Assembly (NCBI RefSeq): GCF_003143515.1
Contig: NZ_CP029343.1
Location: 3,100,001 to 3,164,000, forward strand
Length of the DNA: 64,000 nucleotides
From: Massilia oculi
GTDB lineage: Bacteria; Pseudomonadota; Gammaproteobacteria; Burkholderiales; Burkholderiaceae_D
Reading direction: 5' to 3'
Within the stretch, counting starts at the first letter, position 1; each line of letters begins with the position of its first letter. Made by a program: the position numbers and the translations under genes. The notes beneath the pieces were generated by a model. It was not told the DNA's origin, ran no database searches, and saw only the letters and a program-made list of their open reading frames with translations. Shown in pieces: positions 1-10,482 of this stretch.

Positions 1-440
1 ACGGCCGTCATATTGCGCAAGTGGGCCAGGTTGAAGGGCGTTTCGCGCACCATCAGGATCAGGCGCCGGCGTTCCTTCAGGACCACATCGGCCGCGCGTG
101 TCACAAGGTTGTCAGAAAAACCATGGGCGACCGCTGCCAGCGTTTTCATCGAACAGGGGGCGATCACCATGCCGTCGGCTTGGTACGAGCCGCTGGCGAT
201 CGAGGCGCCGACGTCGCGGTTGCGGTGGACGACGTGGGCCAGTGCCTCGACGTCGCGTCGCTGCAGGCCGAGTTCCTGGTGCAGGGTGAGGGAGGCGGCG
301 TCGGAAACGACCAGGTGGGACTCGATGTCCGGGGTGCCGTGCAGCCGCCGCAGCAGCTGCACGCCATAGACCGCGCCGGTCGCGCCGGTGATGGCGACGA
401 TGATCCGGCGGCGGTCGCCACCGCGCGGGCGATCAGCCAT
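1..440 (-). CDS. ubiX: Flavin prenyltransferase UbiX (3' end cut by window edge)
   Basis: UbiX makes prenylated FMN, the cofactor of the UbiD decarboxylase in ubiquinone synthesis. About 146 residues are visible of roughly 190-200 usual for the family. Near the N-terminus there is the flavin-binding run [11 protein letters not shown]. Further on are [19 protein letters not shown] and a [13 protein letters not shown] segment, both characteristic of UbiX/PAD1 flavoproteins. The start is the ATG at 440, which lies four bases after the grxD stop, so the two genes are probably co-transcribed. The C-terminus lies outside the window. Confidence 0.9.
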   Translation of the reverse strand, partial: MADRPRGGDRRRIIVAITGATGAVYGVQLLRRLHGTPDIESHLVVSDAASLTLHQELGLQRRDVEALAHVVHRNRDVGASIASGSYQADGMVIAPCSMKTLAAVAHGFSDNLVTRAADVVLKERRRLILMVRETPFNLAHLRNMTA

Positions 441-444
441 CCGA

Positions 445-759
445 TCAGTCGTTTTTCAGCAGGGTCTGCAGTTCGCCGGATTCGTACATCTCGTTCATGA
501 TGTCGGTGCCGCCGATGAACTCGCCCTTCACGTACAGCTGTGGAATGGTCGGCCAGTTCGAGTAGTCCTTGATGCCCTGACGCACTTCGGCGTCGTCCAG
601 CACATTGACGGTGGCAACGTTGTCAACGCCGCAGGCTTTCAGGATCTGGATGGCGCGGCCCGAGAAGCCGCACTGCGGGAACTGGGCGGTGCCCTTCATG
701 AACAGCACGACCGGGGTGGAGGTCACGGTTTCTTTGATCCAGGTTTGCACGTCGCTCAT
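445..759 (-). CDS. grxD: Monothiol glutaredoxin, Grx4 type (CGFS)
   Basis: This 104-residue protein has the normal length for a bacterial Grx4. It carries the monothiol active site CGFS with the cysteine at residue 30, followed by the [16 protein letters not shown] segment that forms the glutathione-binding edge. Members of this family bind a bridging [2Fe-2S] cluster, often with BolA proteins, and act in Fe-S cluster trafficking in the cytoplasm. A BolA-family gene (ibaG) is present at 27490 but is not linked. The ATG at 759 was chosen because a longer reading from 924 adds 55 residues unrelated to the family. ubiX follows four bases downstream. Confidence 0.95.
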   Translation of the reverse strand: MSDVQTWIKETVTSTPVVLFMKGTAQFPQCGFSGRAIQILKACGVDNVATVNVLDDAEVRQGIKDYSNWPTIPQLYVKGEFIGGTDIMNEMYESGELQTLLKND

Positions 760-809
760 TTGATTCTGCCTTTGAAGAAAAGGAATAAGTAGATGGCGAC
801 ATTCTATAA

Positions 810-856
810 CGACTTGGCCGACGAAGTTGGCCAAGTCGCCCCCACGCAGGTGGGGG
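810..856. repeat. Two abutting perfect hairpins (REP-like doublet or bidirectional terminator)
   Basis: CGACTTGGCC (810-819) pairs with GGCCAAGTCG (829-838). Immediately after it, CCCCCAC (839-845) pairs with GTGGGGG (850-856). Neither stem is followed by a T-run. The pair lies between the divergent grxD and the small membrane protein gene at 930. Confidence 0.6.
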
Positions 857-890
857 ACCAAGTTCGCCATCCGTCGACCACTGGTGGTCT

Positions 891-909
891 GCGGTATCAT
901 CGACCGGTT
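891..909 (+). repeat. Upstream repeat, copy 1 (possible promoter element)
   Basis: A 19-base stretch starting GCGGTATCATCG ends 20 bases before the ATG at 930. It matches 17 of 19 bases of a copy at 1260-1278, which sits at a similar distance before the paralogous gene at 1303. The TATCAT/TATGAT core could be a -10 hexamer. Confidence 0.5.
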
Positions 910-929
910 CAAGATTATCCACAAACACG

Positions 930-1241
930 ATGAAGACGTTTGCTACCTTGCCCCCAGTGGCCATGTGGGCGTTCGCGGCCGTGCTCGGTCTGCCCGCCTT
1001 GTTCGATATCGCCAGCGCCCTCTCGCGTGGCTGGTTCGCCGGCATCTTCTTCGCACTAGGGCCCCTGATGATGGCGCTGTACCTGGCCTGGTGCGCATTG
1101 CAGCGCAGGGCCGGCCGCACGGCGCTGCTGGAGTCGCCGCGCGTGACCCTGATCGGCTACATCTGCTTCGGCGCCTTCGTCGGCAGCTTCCTGGTGAAGA
1201 TCATGAGCCAGGGTTCGACCCTGAGACTGCCTGGAATATGA
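930..1241 (+). CDS. Small membrane protein, unknown function (paralogue 1)
   Basis: This 103-residue protein has three predicted hydrophobic segments, at about residues 10-30, 36-58 and 73-92, and no recognised domain. It aligns over most of its length with the next gene: [12 protein letters not shown] against AALLGIPGLLNI, and the C-terminal ends also match ([19 protein letters not shown] against LIGFGCLTVYLIGMFMK). The start is the ATG at 930; no strong ribosome-binding site precedes it. I do not recognise the family and propose only an inner-membrane location. Confidence 0.65.
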   Translation: MKTFATLPPVAMWAFAAVLGLPALFDIASALSRGWFAGIFFALGPLMMALYLAWCALQRRAGRTALLESPRVTLIGYICFGAFVGSFLVKIMSQGSTLRLPGI

Positions 1242-1259
1242 CGGTATGCAGCCGGCATT

Positions 1260-1278
1260 GCGGTATGATCGCCCGGTT
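1260..1278 (+). repeat. Upstream repeat, copy 2 (possible promoter element)
   Basis: GCGGTATGATCGCCCGGTT matches the copy at 891-909 with two differences. It ends 24 bases before the ATG of the paralogous gene, so the duplicated unit seems to include the control region. Confidence 0.5.
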
Positions 1279-1302
1279 TGTCATTCGATTATTGGAGTAG
1301 AG

Positions 1303-1590
1303 ATGCAGCAACCCCGCCCGCGCGTACCATCGCCGAACATGAATTTCGTGATCGCCGCCCTGCTGGGCATTCCCGGCTTGCTGAACATCTATGGCGGCAT
1401 CACGCGCTCCAGCGTGGGCGACATCCTGTCCGGCGTGGCGGCCCTGGTGTACGCCGCGCTGCTGGTGCGCGACGCCGTGCACATCAAGAAGACCGGCCTG
1501 CCGGCCATCCCGCAGGCGCGCATGCTGCTGATCGGCTTCGGCTGCCTGACGGTCTACCTGATCGGCATGTTCATGAAGCACAGCGGATAA
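1303..1590 (+). CDS. Small membrane protein, unknown function (paralogue 2)
   Basis: This 95-residue protein with three hydrophobic segments is paralogous to the gene at 930-1241. The ATG at 1303 is preceded by a good ribosome-binding site (TTGGAG, 1293-1298). A longer reading from 1246 lacks such support and would run through the repeated promoter-like element. The 3' end overlaps by 20 bases the stop end of the convergent acetyltransferase gene. The function is unknown. Conserved features shared with its neighbour are an LGIPGLLNI-type first helix and an RMLLIG start to the third helix. Confidence 0.7.
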   Translation: MQQPRPRVPSPNMNFVIAALLGIPGLLNIYGGITRSSVGDILSGVAALVYAALLVRDAVHIKKTGLPAIPQARMLLIGFGCLTVYLIGMFMKHSG

Positions 1591-2032
1591 ACGTTTTTCC
1601 CAGGCAGATCGACACGGAGCGGCCAACGTAGCGGCCGTAAGGCGGCACTTCCAGATAACCGTGCCGTGCATAAAAGCCGACCGCGCGCACGTTCACGCGC
1701 CGCGTCGACAGCGACAGGCGATGGTAGCCGCAGTCAGCGGCATGCCGTTCCAGCTCGGCCAGGATAGCCGCGCCGGCCCCGCTGCCGGGACGCGCATACA
1801 TCCGCTTGATTTCACCCACCTCCCGTTCGAGCGGACGCAGGGCGCCGCAGCCGACCGCGGCGCCCTGCGCGTCATAGGCGATCACGAAGACCGCGCCGGC
1901 CCCGCGGCAATCCTGCGGTTCGAACGACGAGGCGCCGCTGTCGCCCGTGATCGCGGCCAGCGCCGCGTCGAGTTCCGCGACCAGCCGCCGCGCATCGGGA
2001 CTGTCCGGATCGGCGCAGGCCAGCCTCAGCAT
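1571..2032 (-). CDS. GNAT family N-acetyltransferase
   Basis: This 153-residue acetyl-CoA-dependent acetyltransferase has a GCGALRPL segment (beta-4) followed by EIKRMYARPGSGAGAAILAELE. The latter is the acetyl-CoA pyrophosphate loop (R-x-x-G-x-G/A), and FYARHGY near the end is the usual GNAT motif B. The substrate cannot be told. The ATG at 2032 was preferred to a TTG at 2050. The gene lies 27 bases downstream of tex on the same strand and is probably co-transcribed with it. Confidence 0.85.
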   Translation of the reverse strand: MLRLACADPDSPDARRLVAELDAALAAITGDSGASSFEPQDCRGAGAVFVIAYDAQGAAVGCGALRPLEREVGEIKRMYARPGSGAGAAILAELERHAADCGYHRLSLSTRRVNVRAVGFYARHGYLEVPPYGRYVGRSVSICLGKTFIRCAS

Positions 2033-2059
2033 CTGCCTGGAACCTGTCAAGGCAGGTTC

Positions 2060-4414
<2,355 letters not shown>

Positions 4415-4523
4415 GTGAATCGTTGTATCGAAGATCAAGCGGCCAATGATACGCCCTCATCGACGATGCGCCAGTCTTGACAGCGTGTCGCGGACATGAG
4501 AGAACAACCGGTTGACGAGAAAG

Positions 4524-4540
4524 CGTGCGCAGTGCGCACG
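4524..4540. repeat. Short palindrome in the tex / helicase divergent region
   Basis: CGTGCGC and GCGCACG flank a three-base AGT centre. This perfect seven-base inverted repeat lies in the 228-base gap between two divergent genes, where a dimeric regulator could bind. No regulator is identified. Confidence 0.4.
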
Positions 4541-4642
4541 GATGAGATTTGTCCGCTACGTGCGATTCCGAACAAAACGGAAGTGTTCGTATGCGAGATA
4601 ATGCCGTTTATTGCCTTTTTTGATACGAAGCCACGAGACCCA

Positions 4643-7600
4643 ATGACCACAGTCGATTATCTTCGCGAGAAAGCCAGCGACGCACCACCGGTCCGCGCTC
4701 CGGCACGTTCCCCGGCCCTTCCGGCGCCGGTGGTGAGCTGGCTGCAACGGGTCGAAGCCGCGGCCCATCCCCAGCCGAAGCTGACCGACGAAGTCGTCGA
4801 CCCCAAGGCCGCGCAGTACAAATTCGTCTACGTCATGGCGCCCACCAGCGGCGGCCGCCACGTCGCGCTGTGCCTGTGCAAGGCGCGCCTGCGTCCGAAC
4901 GGCGACGTGGCCGCGGCCAGCCCGGTCAGCGAAGTGTTCTCGCTGCTGTCGGCGCCGCCCGCCTATCTCGAAGGCGACGACGTCGACCTGGTGCGCTTCT
5001 TCATCGCCATGCGCAGTGGGTCGGCCCAGGGCACCAGCGCCACCGAACCCAAGGGCAAGGTGGGCGCGATCCTGCTGCAGATGCTGCTCGATCAGGGCAA
5101 GCTGCTGTGGGCGAACTCGTGGTCCGACATGGCCAGCGGCCTTGTCTATCCATTGCAGGGCGGGCCGACCCGCCTGGCCAGCCTGGCCTGGCGCGACGAA
5201 GGCCGCGTGTCCAAGCTCGGATGGTCGGTGGAGCCGGTCGGCGGCGCCGCCACCCACAGCGCGGCCGACCAGATCGACTACATGCTGCCGACCGACCCGC
5301 CGTGGTACATCGACAACCTGTCCTGCGGGCCGCTCGAACTCAATCGCGGCGGCATCGACATCTCGCTGGCCGAACTGCAGGCCCTGGTGGCGCAAGCCCC
5401 GGCCCTGACCGGCACCGACAAGAAGCGCGTCTCGCAACTGCTGCTGGCCCACGGCCTGCAGGGGCTGATGCCATTGCCGCAGCCGCTCACGCAGCGCCTG
5501 CGCAACGACGTCAAGCCGATCCCGCACCTGCTGCTCGATGCCGTGCAGCTCGCCGACGGCAACGTCACGCGCTGGCAGGACTTCGCCGTGCTGGCCTTCG
5601 ACTACGATGGCCAGCGCGTCTCGTTCGACCCGTCGCAGCGCGTGGTGCGCCAGATCGGCGACCTCACCGAGATCATCGAACGCGACCCGAAGGCCGAGAG
5701 CGACGCCCTCGACAAACTGGGCGAGATCGGTTTCCGCAAGCCGGCCACCGCCCCGTTCAACGCCATGGCCGGCGCGCTGCAGCTCGAAAGCCAGGCGCAC
5801 TGGCTGCGCTTTGCCGAGAACGACGTCGACGCGCTGTCCGACGCCGGCTGGCACCTGCAGAAATCGAACAAGTACCGGTATGACGTCGTGCCGGTCGAAG
5901 ACTGGTATGCCGACATCGATGAGCCGGCCGAAGCAGGCAATGCCTGGTTCGAGCTGGAGCTGGGCATCGTGGTGGCGAAGAAGCGCGTGCCGCTGCTGCC
6001 GGTGCTGGTGCAGCTGATCCGCAGCGCGCCGCTCGAATTCGATCCAAGCGTGCTGGCCGCCCATCTGGAGGCCGACCAGATGCTGGCCGTGCTGCCTGAC
6101 GGCGTGCGCGTGGCGCTGCCGTGGGGCCGTCTCAAGCCGATCCTCGCCACCCTGGGCGAGCTGTACTTCAACGACAAGATCAAGGGCAAGCTGCGCCTGT
6201 CCACGCTCGACGCGGCGCGCCTGGAAGAGTTGGCGCGCGGCGTCGAGCTGCGCTGGACCGGCGGCGAGCGCCTGCGCGAGACCGGCCGCAAGCTGAGCCA
6301 GTTCGGCGCGGTCAAGAAGGTCGACGCGCCTGCCGGCTTGCAGGCCACCTTGCGTGACTACCAGCTCGACGGCCTGTCGTGGATGCAGTTCCTGCGCGAG
6401 TACGACCTGGGCGGCATCCTGGCCGACGATATGGGTCTCGGCAAGACGGTGCAGACGCTGGCCCACATCCTCACCGAGAAGGAAGCCGGCCGCCTCACCA
6501 GCCCGGCCCTGGTGATCGCCCCGACCAGCCTGATGGCCAACTGGTTCGACGAAGCCGCGCGCTTCGCGCCGAGCCTCAAGGTGCTGCTCCTGCAGGGCAA
6601 GGAGCGCATGGACTTGTTCGACCAGATCGACGGCGCCGACATCGTCCTGACCACCTATGCGCTGCTGCCGCGCGACGAGGAAGAACTGCGCAAGCACCAC
6701 TACCACCTGGTGATCCTGGACGAATCGCACTACATCAAGAACACCCGCTCCAAGGCGGCGCAGACAGCCGGCTCGCTCGACGCCCGCCATCGCCTGTGCC
6801 TGTCGGGCACGCCGCTCGAGAACCACCTGGGCGAACTGTGGTCGCAGTTTCACTTCCTGCTCCCGGGCCTGCTGGGCGACGAGAAGACCTTCAACACGCA
6901 GTTCCGCCATCCGATCGAACGCCAGGACGACCCGGTGCGCCGCACCCTGCTGAACCGCCGCATCCGTCCTTTCCTGCTGCGCCGCACGAAAGACCACGTG
7001 GCCAAGGAGCTGCCGGAAAAAACCGAGATGGTGCGCCGCATCGAGCTGTCCGGCCCGCAGCGCGACCTGTACGAGACCGTGCGCCTGGCGATGGACAAGA
7101 AGGTGCGCGACGAGATCGACCGCAAGGGCGTGGCGCGCAGCCAGATCGTCATCCTCGAGGCGCTGCTCAAGCTGCGCCAGGTCTGCTGCGATCCGCGCCT
7201 GGTGAAGGCGATGCCGTCGAAGAAGAACACGGCGGCGGTGTCGGCCAAGCTGACGGACCTGATGCAGATGGTCGAAGACCTGCTGGGCGAGGGCCGCAAG
7301 ATCCTGGTGTTCTCGCAGTTCACCAGCATGCTCGGCCTGATCGAGGAAGAACTCGACGCGCGCAACATCCGCTACGCGATCCTCACCGGCGAGACGCGCG
7401 ACCGCTCGGCCCAGGTGGCGGCCTTCCAGCAGGGCGCGGTGCCGATCTTCCTGATCAGCCTGAAAGCCGGCGGCGTGGGCCTGAACCTGACCGCGGCCGA
7501 CACCGTGATCCACTACGACCCGTGGTGGAACCCGGCGGCAGAAAACCAGGCGACCGACCGCGCCTGGCGCATCGGGCAGGACAAGCCGGTGTTCGTGTAC

Positions 7601-7756
7601 AAGCTGATCGCGAAAGGCACGCTGGAAGAAAAAATCCAGCTGCTGCAGCAGAAGAAGTCCGAACTGGCGCAGTCGATCCTGTCCGAAGGCGAATCGCAGA
7701 AGATGGCGCTGACGCAGGAAGACCTGCAGGCGATCTTCGCGCCGCTGGACGATTGA
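4643..7756 (+). CDS. SNF2-family DEAD/DEAH-box helicase
   Basis: This 1037-residue Swi2/Snf2-type ATPase moves along or remodels double-stranded DNA. A long N-terminal region of about 570 residues precedes the helicase core. The core has motif I DDMGLGKT (near residue 595), motif II DESH (near 692), SGTPLENHLGELW (motif III), LVFSQFTSMLGLIEEEL in the second RecA domain, and motif VI ATDRAWRIGQ (near 969). The N-terminal half lacks an obvious zinc SWIM cysteine set. The ATG at 4643 (MTTVDYLRE) was chosen because the upstream extension to 4496 has no coding character. A second SNF2 protein with different N-terminal architecture is encoded at 42767-46918. Confidence 0.9.
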   Translation: MTTVDYLREKASDAPPVRAPARSPALPAPVVSWLQRVEAAAHPQPKLTDEVVDPKAAQYKFVYVMAPTSGGRHVALCLCKARLRPNGDVAAASPVSEVFSLLSAPPAYLEGDDVDLVRFFIAMRSGSAQGTSATEPKGKVGAILLQMLLDQGKLLWANSWSDMASGLVYPLQGGPTRLASLAWRDEGRVSKLGWSVEPVGGAATHSAADQIDYMLPTDPPWYIDNLSCGPLELNRGGIDISLAELQALVAQAPALTGTDKKRVSQLLLAHGLQGLMPLPQPLTQRLRNDVKPIPHLLLDAVQLADGNVTRWQDFAVLAFDYDGQRVSFDPSQRVVRQIGDLTEIIERDPKAESDALDKLGEIGFRKPATAPFNAMAGALQLESQAHWLRFAENDVDALSDAGWHLQKSNKYRYDVVPVEDWYADIDEPAEAGNAWFELELGIVVAKKRVPLLPVLVQLIRSAPLEFDPSVLAAHLEADQMLAVLPDGVRVALPWGRLKPILATLGELYFNDKIKGKLRLSTLDAARLEELARGVELRWTGGERLRETGRKLSQFGAVKKVDAPAGLQATLRDYQLDGLSWMQFLREYDLGGILADDMGLGKTVQTLAHILTEKEAGRLTSPALVIAPTSLMANWFDEAARFAPSLKVLLLQGKERMDLFDQIDGADIVLTTYALLPRDEEELRKHHYHLVILDESHYIKNTRSKAAQTAGSLDARHRLCLSGTPLENHLGELWSQFHFLLPGLLGDEKTFNTQFRHPIERQDDPVRRTLLNRRIRPFLLRRTKDHVAKELPEKTEMVRRIELSGPQRDLYETVRLAMDKKVRDEIDRKGVARSQIVILEALLKLRQVCCDPRLVKAMPSKKNTAAVSAKLTDLMQMVEDLLGEGRKILVFSQFTSMLGLIEEELDARNIRYAILTGETRDRSAQVAAFQQGAVPIFLISLKAGGVGLNLTAADTVIHYDPWWNPAAENQATDRAWRIGQDKPVFVYKLIAKGTLEEKIQLLQQKKSELAQSILSEGESQKMALTQEDLQAIFAPLDD

Positions 7757-8042
7757 TCCGGCTTGGCAGCGCCCAGGTGGGACAGCGCGAGCTTCGTGGC
7801 GCATGTCCTCCGCCAGGCGCAACGCGTTCGCTGCCGCCAGCCGGTGTTGGCGCCATGATCAGTACCCGGTGATCCCGTTCGACCGGCTCCTGGCGCAAGC
7901 GCGGCGCCTCGACCGCATCCGACACCCCGCCCGCCTCGACCACCCCGCCCGCAATGGCGCGCACGGCGCCTTCGAACTGGAGAAACTGAAGCTGTCGGCG
8001 CTGGCCATCGCGCGCGCTCGCCTGAGCGCCGGCGTGGTGGAT
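7757..8042. other. Intergenic region without convincing gene
   Basis: The roughly 290 bases between the helicase stop and the DUF3297 terminator are GC-rich. Open frames exist on both strands, but they run through the terminator hairpin and give low-complexity arginine- and alanine-rich translations. I see no ribosome-binding site, domain or RNA structure here. Confidence 0.5.
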
Positions 8043-8067
8043 GAAAAAAGGGCCGCATGCGGCCCTT
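8043..8067 (-). terminator. Rho-independent terminator of the DUF3297 gene
   Basis: The stem AAGGGCCGCATGCGGCCCTT (8048-8067) is followed, on the minus strand, by a run of six T residues (8049-8044). It begins just four bases beyond the stop codon of the gene at 8071. Confidence 0.9.
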
Positions 8068-8070
8068 GGA

Positions 8071-8319
8071 TCATTTATAGAAGGCTTCGACCTTGCCCTT
8101 GAGTTTGATGAGCATCGGCTTGCCCTTGCGGTCGAGGGTCTTGCCGGCGGCGACCTTGATCCAGCCTTCGCTGAGGCAATATTCTTCGACGTCATGGCGA
8201 TCCTTGTCGTTGAAGCGAATGCCGATCTCGCGCTGGAACACGTCACGGTTGTGGAAAGGGCTGCTCGGGTCGATCGACAGCCGGTCTGGAAGCGGGGGGA
8301 GGGTTGCGGTATCGTTCAT
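8071..8319 (-). CDS. DUF3297 family protein
   Basis: This 82-residue protein matches the small conserved proteobacterial family DUF3297: LPPLPDRLSIDPSSPF at the N-terminus, IGIRFNDKDRHDVEEYCLSE in the middle and KPMLIKLKGKVE at the end. No function is established for the family. The ATG at 8319 gives the usual length; a longer start at 8361 adds 14 residues outside the conserved block. A strong terminator follows directly, so this is probably a single-gene transcript. Confidence 0.85.
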   Translation of the reverse strand: MNDTATLPPLPDRLSIDPSSPFHNRDVFQREIGIRFNDKDRHDVEEYCLSEGWIKVAAGKTLDRKGKPMLIKLKGKVEAFYK

Positions 8320-8412
8320 GGTGCGCGAATTATCCCTCAACTCCCCATCTGCGTGGCGCATTTGTTTGTATCCCGCTTGAGCTGGCGCCTGGTGCTCAAT
8401 AACCGTTCGAGC

Positions 8413-8451
8413 AGATCATGAAATGATCTTGGCGATATAGTTCACAACTAT
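8413..8451. promoter_or_regulatory. Two palindromes upstream of the sensor kinase (possible operators)
   Basis: AGATCAT-GAA-ATGATCT (8413-8429) and ATAGTT-CAC-AACTAT (8437-8451) are perfect inverted repeats, each with a three-base centre. Their midpoints are 23 bases apart, about two helical turns. They lie between the divergent DUF3297 gene and the histidine kinase. Confidence 0.45.
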
Positions 8452-8519
8452 TGTCCCACAGCTATATACTTCGTGGTAATCCTCGAATACTTGCTAGTTG
8501 GTTAAGAAAGATCCCGATC

Positions 8520-9611
8520 ATGTCCAGCCCCGATACCGCCGTCCAGTCATCCGTCTTGGGTAGCCAAGACGACGAGGCCTTGCCGGCGCGGCAGTTCCGC
8601 GCGATCGCTGAACTGGGCGGCGACGTGGCCTTCGCCATCGCGCTGCCGGTGCGCCGCCTCGTGTATCTCAGCCCCGCCTTCGGCGCGCTGAGCGGCTTCG
8701 ACCGCGAGGCGCTGCAGTGTGCGCTCGACGGCGACGGTGTCTCGCCCCTGGCGCCGCTCGCGGCCTGGCTGCGCGAGGCGGCCAGCGGCGAGTCCGGCGC
8801 GCGCAGCCAGCGCGAATTCGACCTGTTCGACGCCGAAGGCCGGCCGCTGGCGCTGGAAGGACTGGCCACGGTGCAGGCCGACCCTGCCCCGACCCTGGTC
8901 GGCCTGCTGCGCGACCTGTCGGCGCGGCGCGCCCATCAAAGCGAGCAGAAACGCTTTGCCAGCATGCTCAACCACGAGTTCCGCACGCCGCTGGCCACCA
9001 TCGACGGCGCGATCCAGCGCCTGGAAGCGACCTCGAACCACGCCGACGAGCCCACTCGTACGCGCTATCGCAAGATCGGCGCCGCGGTCGACCGCCTGAT
9101 CGCGATGCTCGACGAATACCTGTCGCCGGACCGCATGGCAGCGCTCGGCCGCGCGCGCCAGCCGAACACGATCACCGTGCGCGACCTTGTCGAGAGCGGC
9201 GCCACCCAGATCCGCGCGGCCGGACGCGAAGCCGCGCTGCGGCTGGAGGAACTGCCACTGACCCTGCGCGGGGAGCCGGAAGGCCTGCGGCTGGCGCTGA
9301 AGGTCCTGATCGACAATGCGCTGGCGTTTTCGCCGCCGTCGGCGCCCGTGATCCTGCGTGCGCGACGCAGCGGCGGCGGGGTCGAGCTGGCGGTGATCGA
9401 CGGCGGCGCCGGCGTGCCGCCGGAAGACGTGGCGCGGGTCTTCGACAAGGGCTACCGCGGCCGCAACGCCGCCGGCCTGGCCGGCAGCGGCCTCGGTCTG
9501 TACATGGCGCGTTCGATCGTCGAGGTGCATGGCGGTGTGCTGAGCCTGGCGGCGGGAGCGGAAGGTGCGGGAGCCGAATTCCGCCTGTGGATGCCCTCAT
9601 TAAGCTTGTAG
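8520..9611 (+). CDS. Soluble sensor histidine kinase
   Basis: This 363-residue kinase has no membrane segment, so it is likely cytoplasmic. An N-terminal PAS-like region (about residues 20-135, with RRLVYLSPAFGALSGFDREAL) is followed by a HisKA dimerisation domain whose H-box reads MLNHEFRTPL (phospho-histidine near residue 152). A HATPase domain follows, with N-box LIDNALAFSPP, G1 box DGGAGVPPED and G2 box GSGLGLYMARSIVEVHGG. The ATG at 8520 is used; an upstream TTG at 8451 lies inside a palindrome. The response regulator gene follows after 113 bases. The stimulus is unknown. Confidence 0.88.
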   Translation: MSSPDTAVQSSVLGSQDDEALPARQFRAIAELGGDVAFAIALPVRRLVYLSPAFGALSGFDREALQCALDGDGVSPLAPLAAWLREAASGESGARSQREFDLFDAEGRPLALEGLATVQADPAPTLVGLLRDLSARRAHQSEQKRFASMLNHEFRTPLATIDGAIQRLEATSNHADEPTRTRYRKIGAAVDRLIAMLDEYLSPDRMAALGRARQPNTITVRDLVESGATQIRAAGREAALRLEELPLTLRGEPEGLRLALKVLIDNALAFSPPSAPVILRARRSGGGVELAVIDGGAGVPPEDVARVFDKGYRGRNAAGLAGSGLGLYMARSIVEVHGGVLSLAAGAEGAGAEFRLWMPSLSL

Positions 9612-9724
9612 AGAAACAACTCCTTGCTTCATACAGGCTCAGCAACGATAATCGGACCGCAACCCGGCAAGGATAACGCTACCATTGGTATCATTGTCGG
9701 GTTAAAGAACACTATGGCCAAGGA

Positions 9725-10405
9725 ATGACGCAGATACTGATTGTTGAAGACAATGGCGAATACGCCGACGACATGGCCGAGTTCCTGAAGGAGCTCGACC
9801 ATGAAGTGACGATCGCCAGGACCGCCAGCGAAATGTGGGCGGCGCTGACGCGCACCCCGGCCGCGGTGGTCGTGCTCGACCTTGGCTTGCCGGACGAGGA
9901 CGGTTTCAACGTGATTCCGCGCATGCGCCAGCTGTACCCCGAGATCGGCCTGCTGGTGCTGACGGGGCGGGTGGCGTTCGACCACCGCATCCTGGGCCTG
10001 CGCCTGGGCGCCGACCATTATTTGACCAAGCCGATCAAGTTCCCCGAACTGGCGGCCCACATCGAAGCCTTGGACCGCCGCGTGCGTCCGCCCGATCCGG
10101 CCCCGACCCCGAGCAAGTGGACCCTGCGCGTGAGCGCGCGCCAGCTCGAGCTGATGGGCAAGGTGATCGACCTGACCGAAAAAGAGTGCAACTTCCTGCA
10201 CCTGTTGACGATCAACACCCGTCCGGTGCCGCGCCACGTGATCGTGGCCGGCATGGGCGGCGAAGATCCGGACGCCAGCCGCCGGGTCGACATGCTGGTC
10301 TACCGCCTGCGCAAGAAAGCCCGTTCCGGCCTCGGCCAGGATCTCCCCCTGCGCAGCGCCTACGGCGAAGGCTACAGCCTCTCCGCCGGCTTCACCCTCT
10401 CCTGA
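9725..10405 (+). CDS. OmpR/PhoB-type response regulator
   Basis: This 226-residue two-domain regulator has a receiver domain with phosphoacceptor Asp52 (VVVLDLGLPDEDGF), an acidic pair at E8/D9 and the conserved lysine in YLTKPIKF. It is followed by a C-terminal winged-helix DNA-binding domain (LTEKECNFLHLL ... DMLVYRLRKKA). It is the likely partner of the upstream kinase. The start ATG overlaps the stop of a four-codon frame (ATG GCC AAG GAA TGA, 9714-9728), which may couple or tune its translation. An 11-base palindrome centred on 9685 lies in the kinase-regulator gap. Confidence 0.9.
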   Translation: MTQILIVEDNGEYADDMAEFLKELDHEVTIARTASEMWAALTRTPAAVVVLDLGLPDEDGFNVIPRMRQLYPEIGLLVLTGRVAFDHRILGLRLGADHYLTKPIKFPELAAHIEALDRRVRPPDPAPTPSKWTLRVSARQLELMGKVIDLTEKECNFLHLLTINTRPVPRHVIVAGMGGEDPDASRRVDMLVYRLRKKARSGLGQDLPLRSAYGEGYSLSAGFTLS

Positions 10406-10412
10406 CCAGGCC

Positions 10413-10439
10413 AGGGTCGGCGTAGAATTATTGGCCAAT
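10413..10439 (+). repeat. 27-base direct repeat, copy 1
   Basis: A 27-base unit starting AGGGTCGGCGTAGAATTATT is repeated at 10456-10482 with a single difference. It lies just after the response regulator stop, in the AT-rich left flank of the RAYT gene. Confidence 0.8.
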
Positions 10440-10455
10440 AGCCACGCGGACAATT

Positions 10456-10482
10456 AGGGTCAGCGTAGAATTATTGGCCAAT
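10456..10482 (+). repeat. 27-base direct repeat, copy 2
   Basis: This copy starts AGGGTCAGCGTAGAATTATT. Its leading TTAGGGTCAG resembles the AGGGACAGAGTC core of the RAYT-flanking repeats. The same core occurs inverted at about 11538-11552, to the right of the transposase. Confidence 0.8.

Noticed and set aside
4556..7822. Open minus-strand frame of 1088 codons
   Set aside because: It is antisense to the SNF2 helicase, with a low-complexity composition and no motifs. Other long antisense frames over tex, the mla genes, the esterase, the S9 peptidase, priA and the M3 peptidases were rejected for the same reason.
7803..8102. Possible 99-residue plus-strand gene
   Set aside because: It runs through the terminator hairpin and into the antisense of the DUF3297 gene, lacks a ribosome-binding site, and has no recognisable features.
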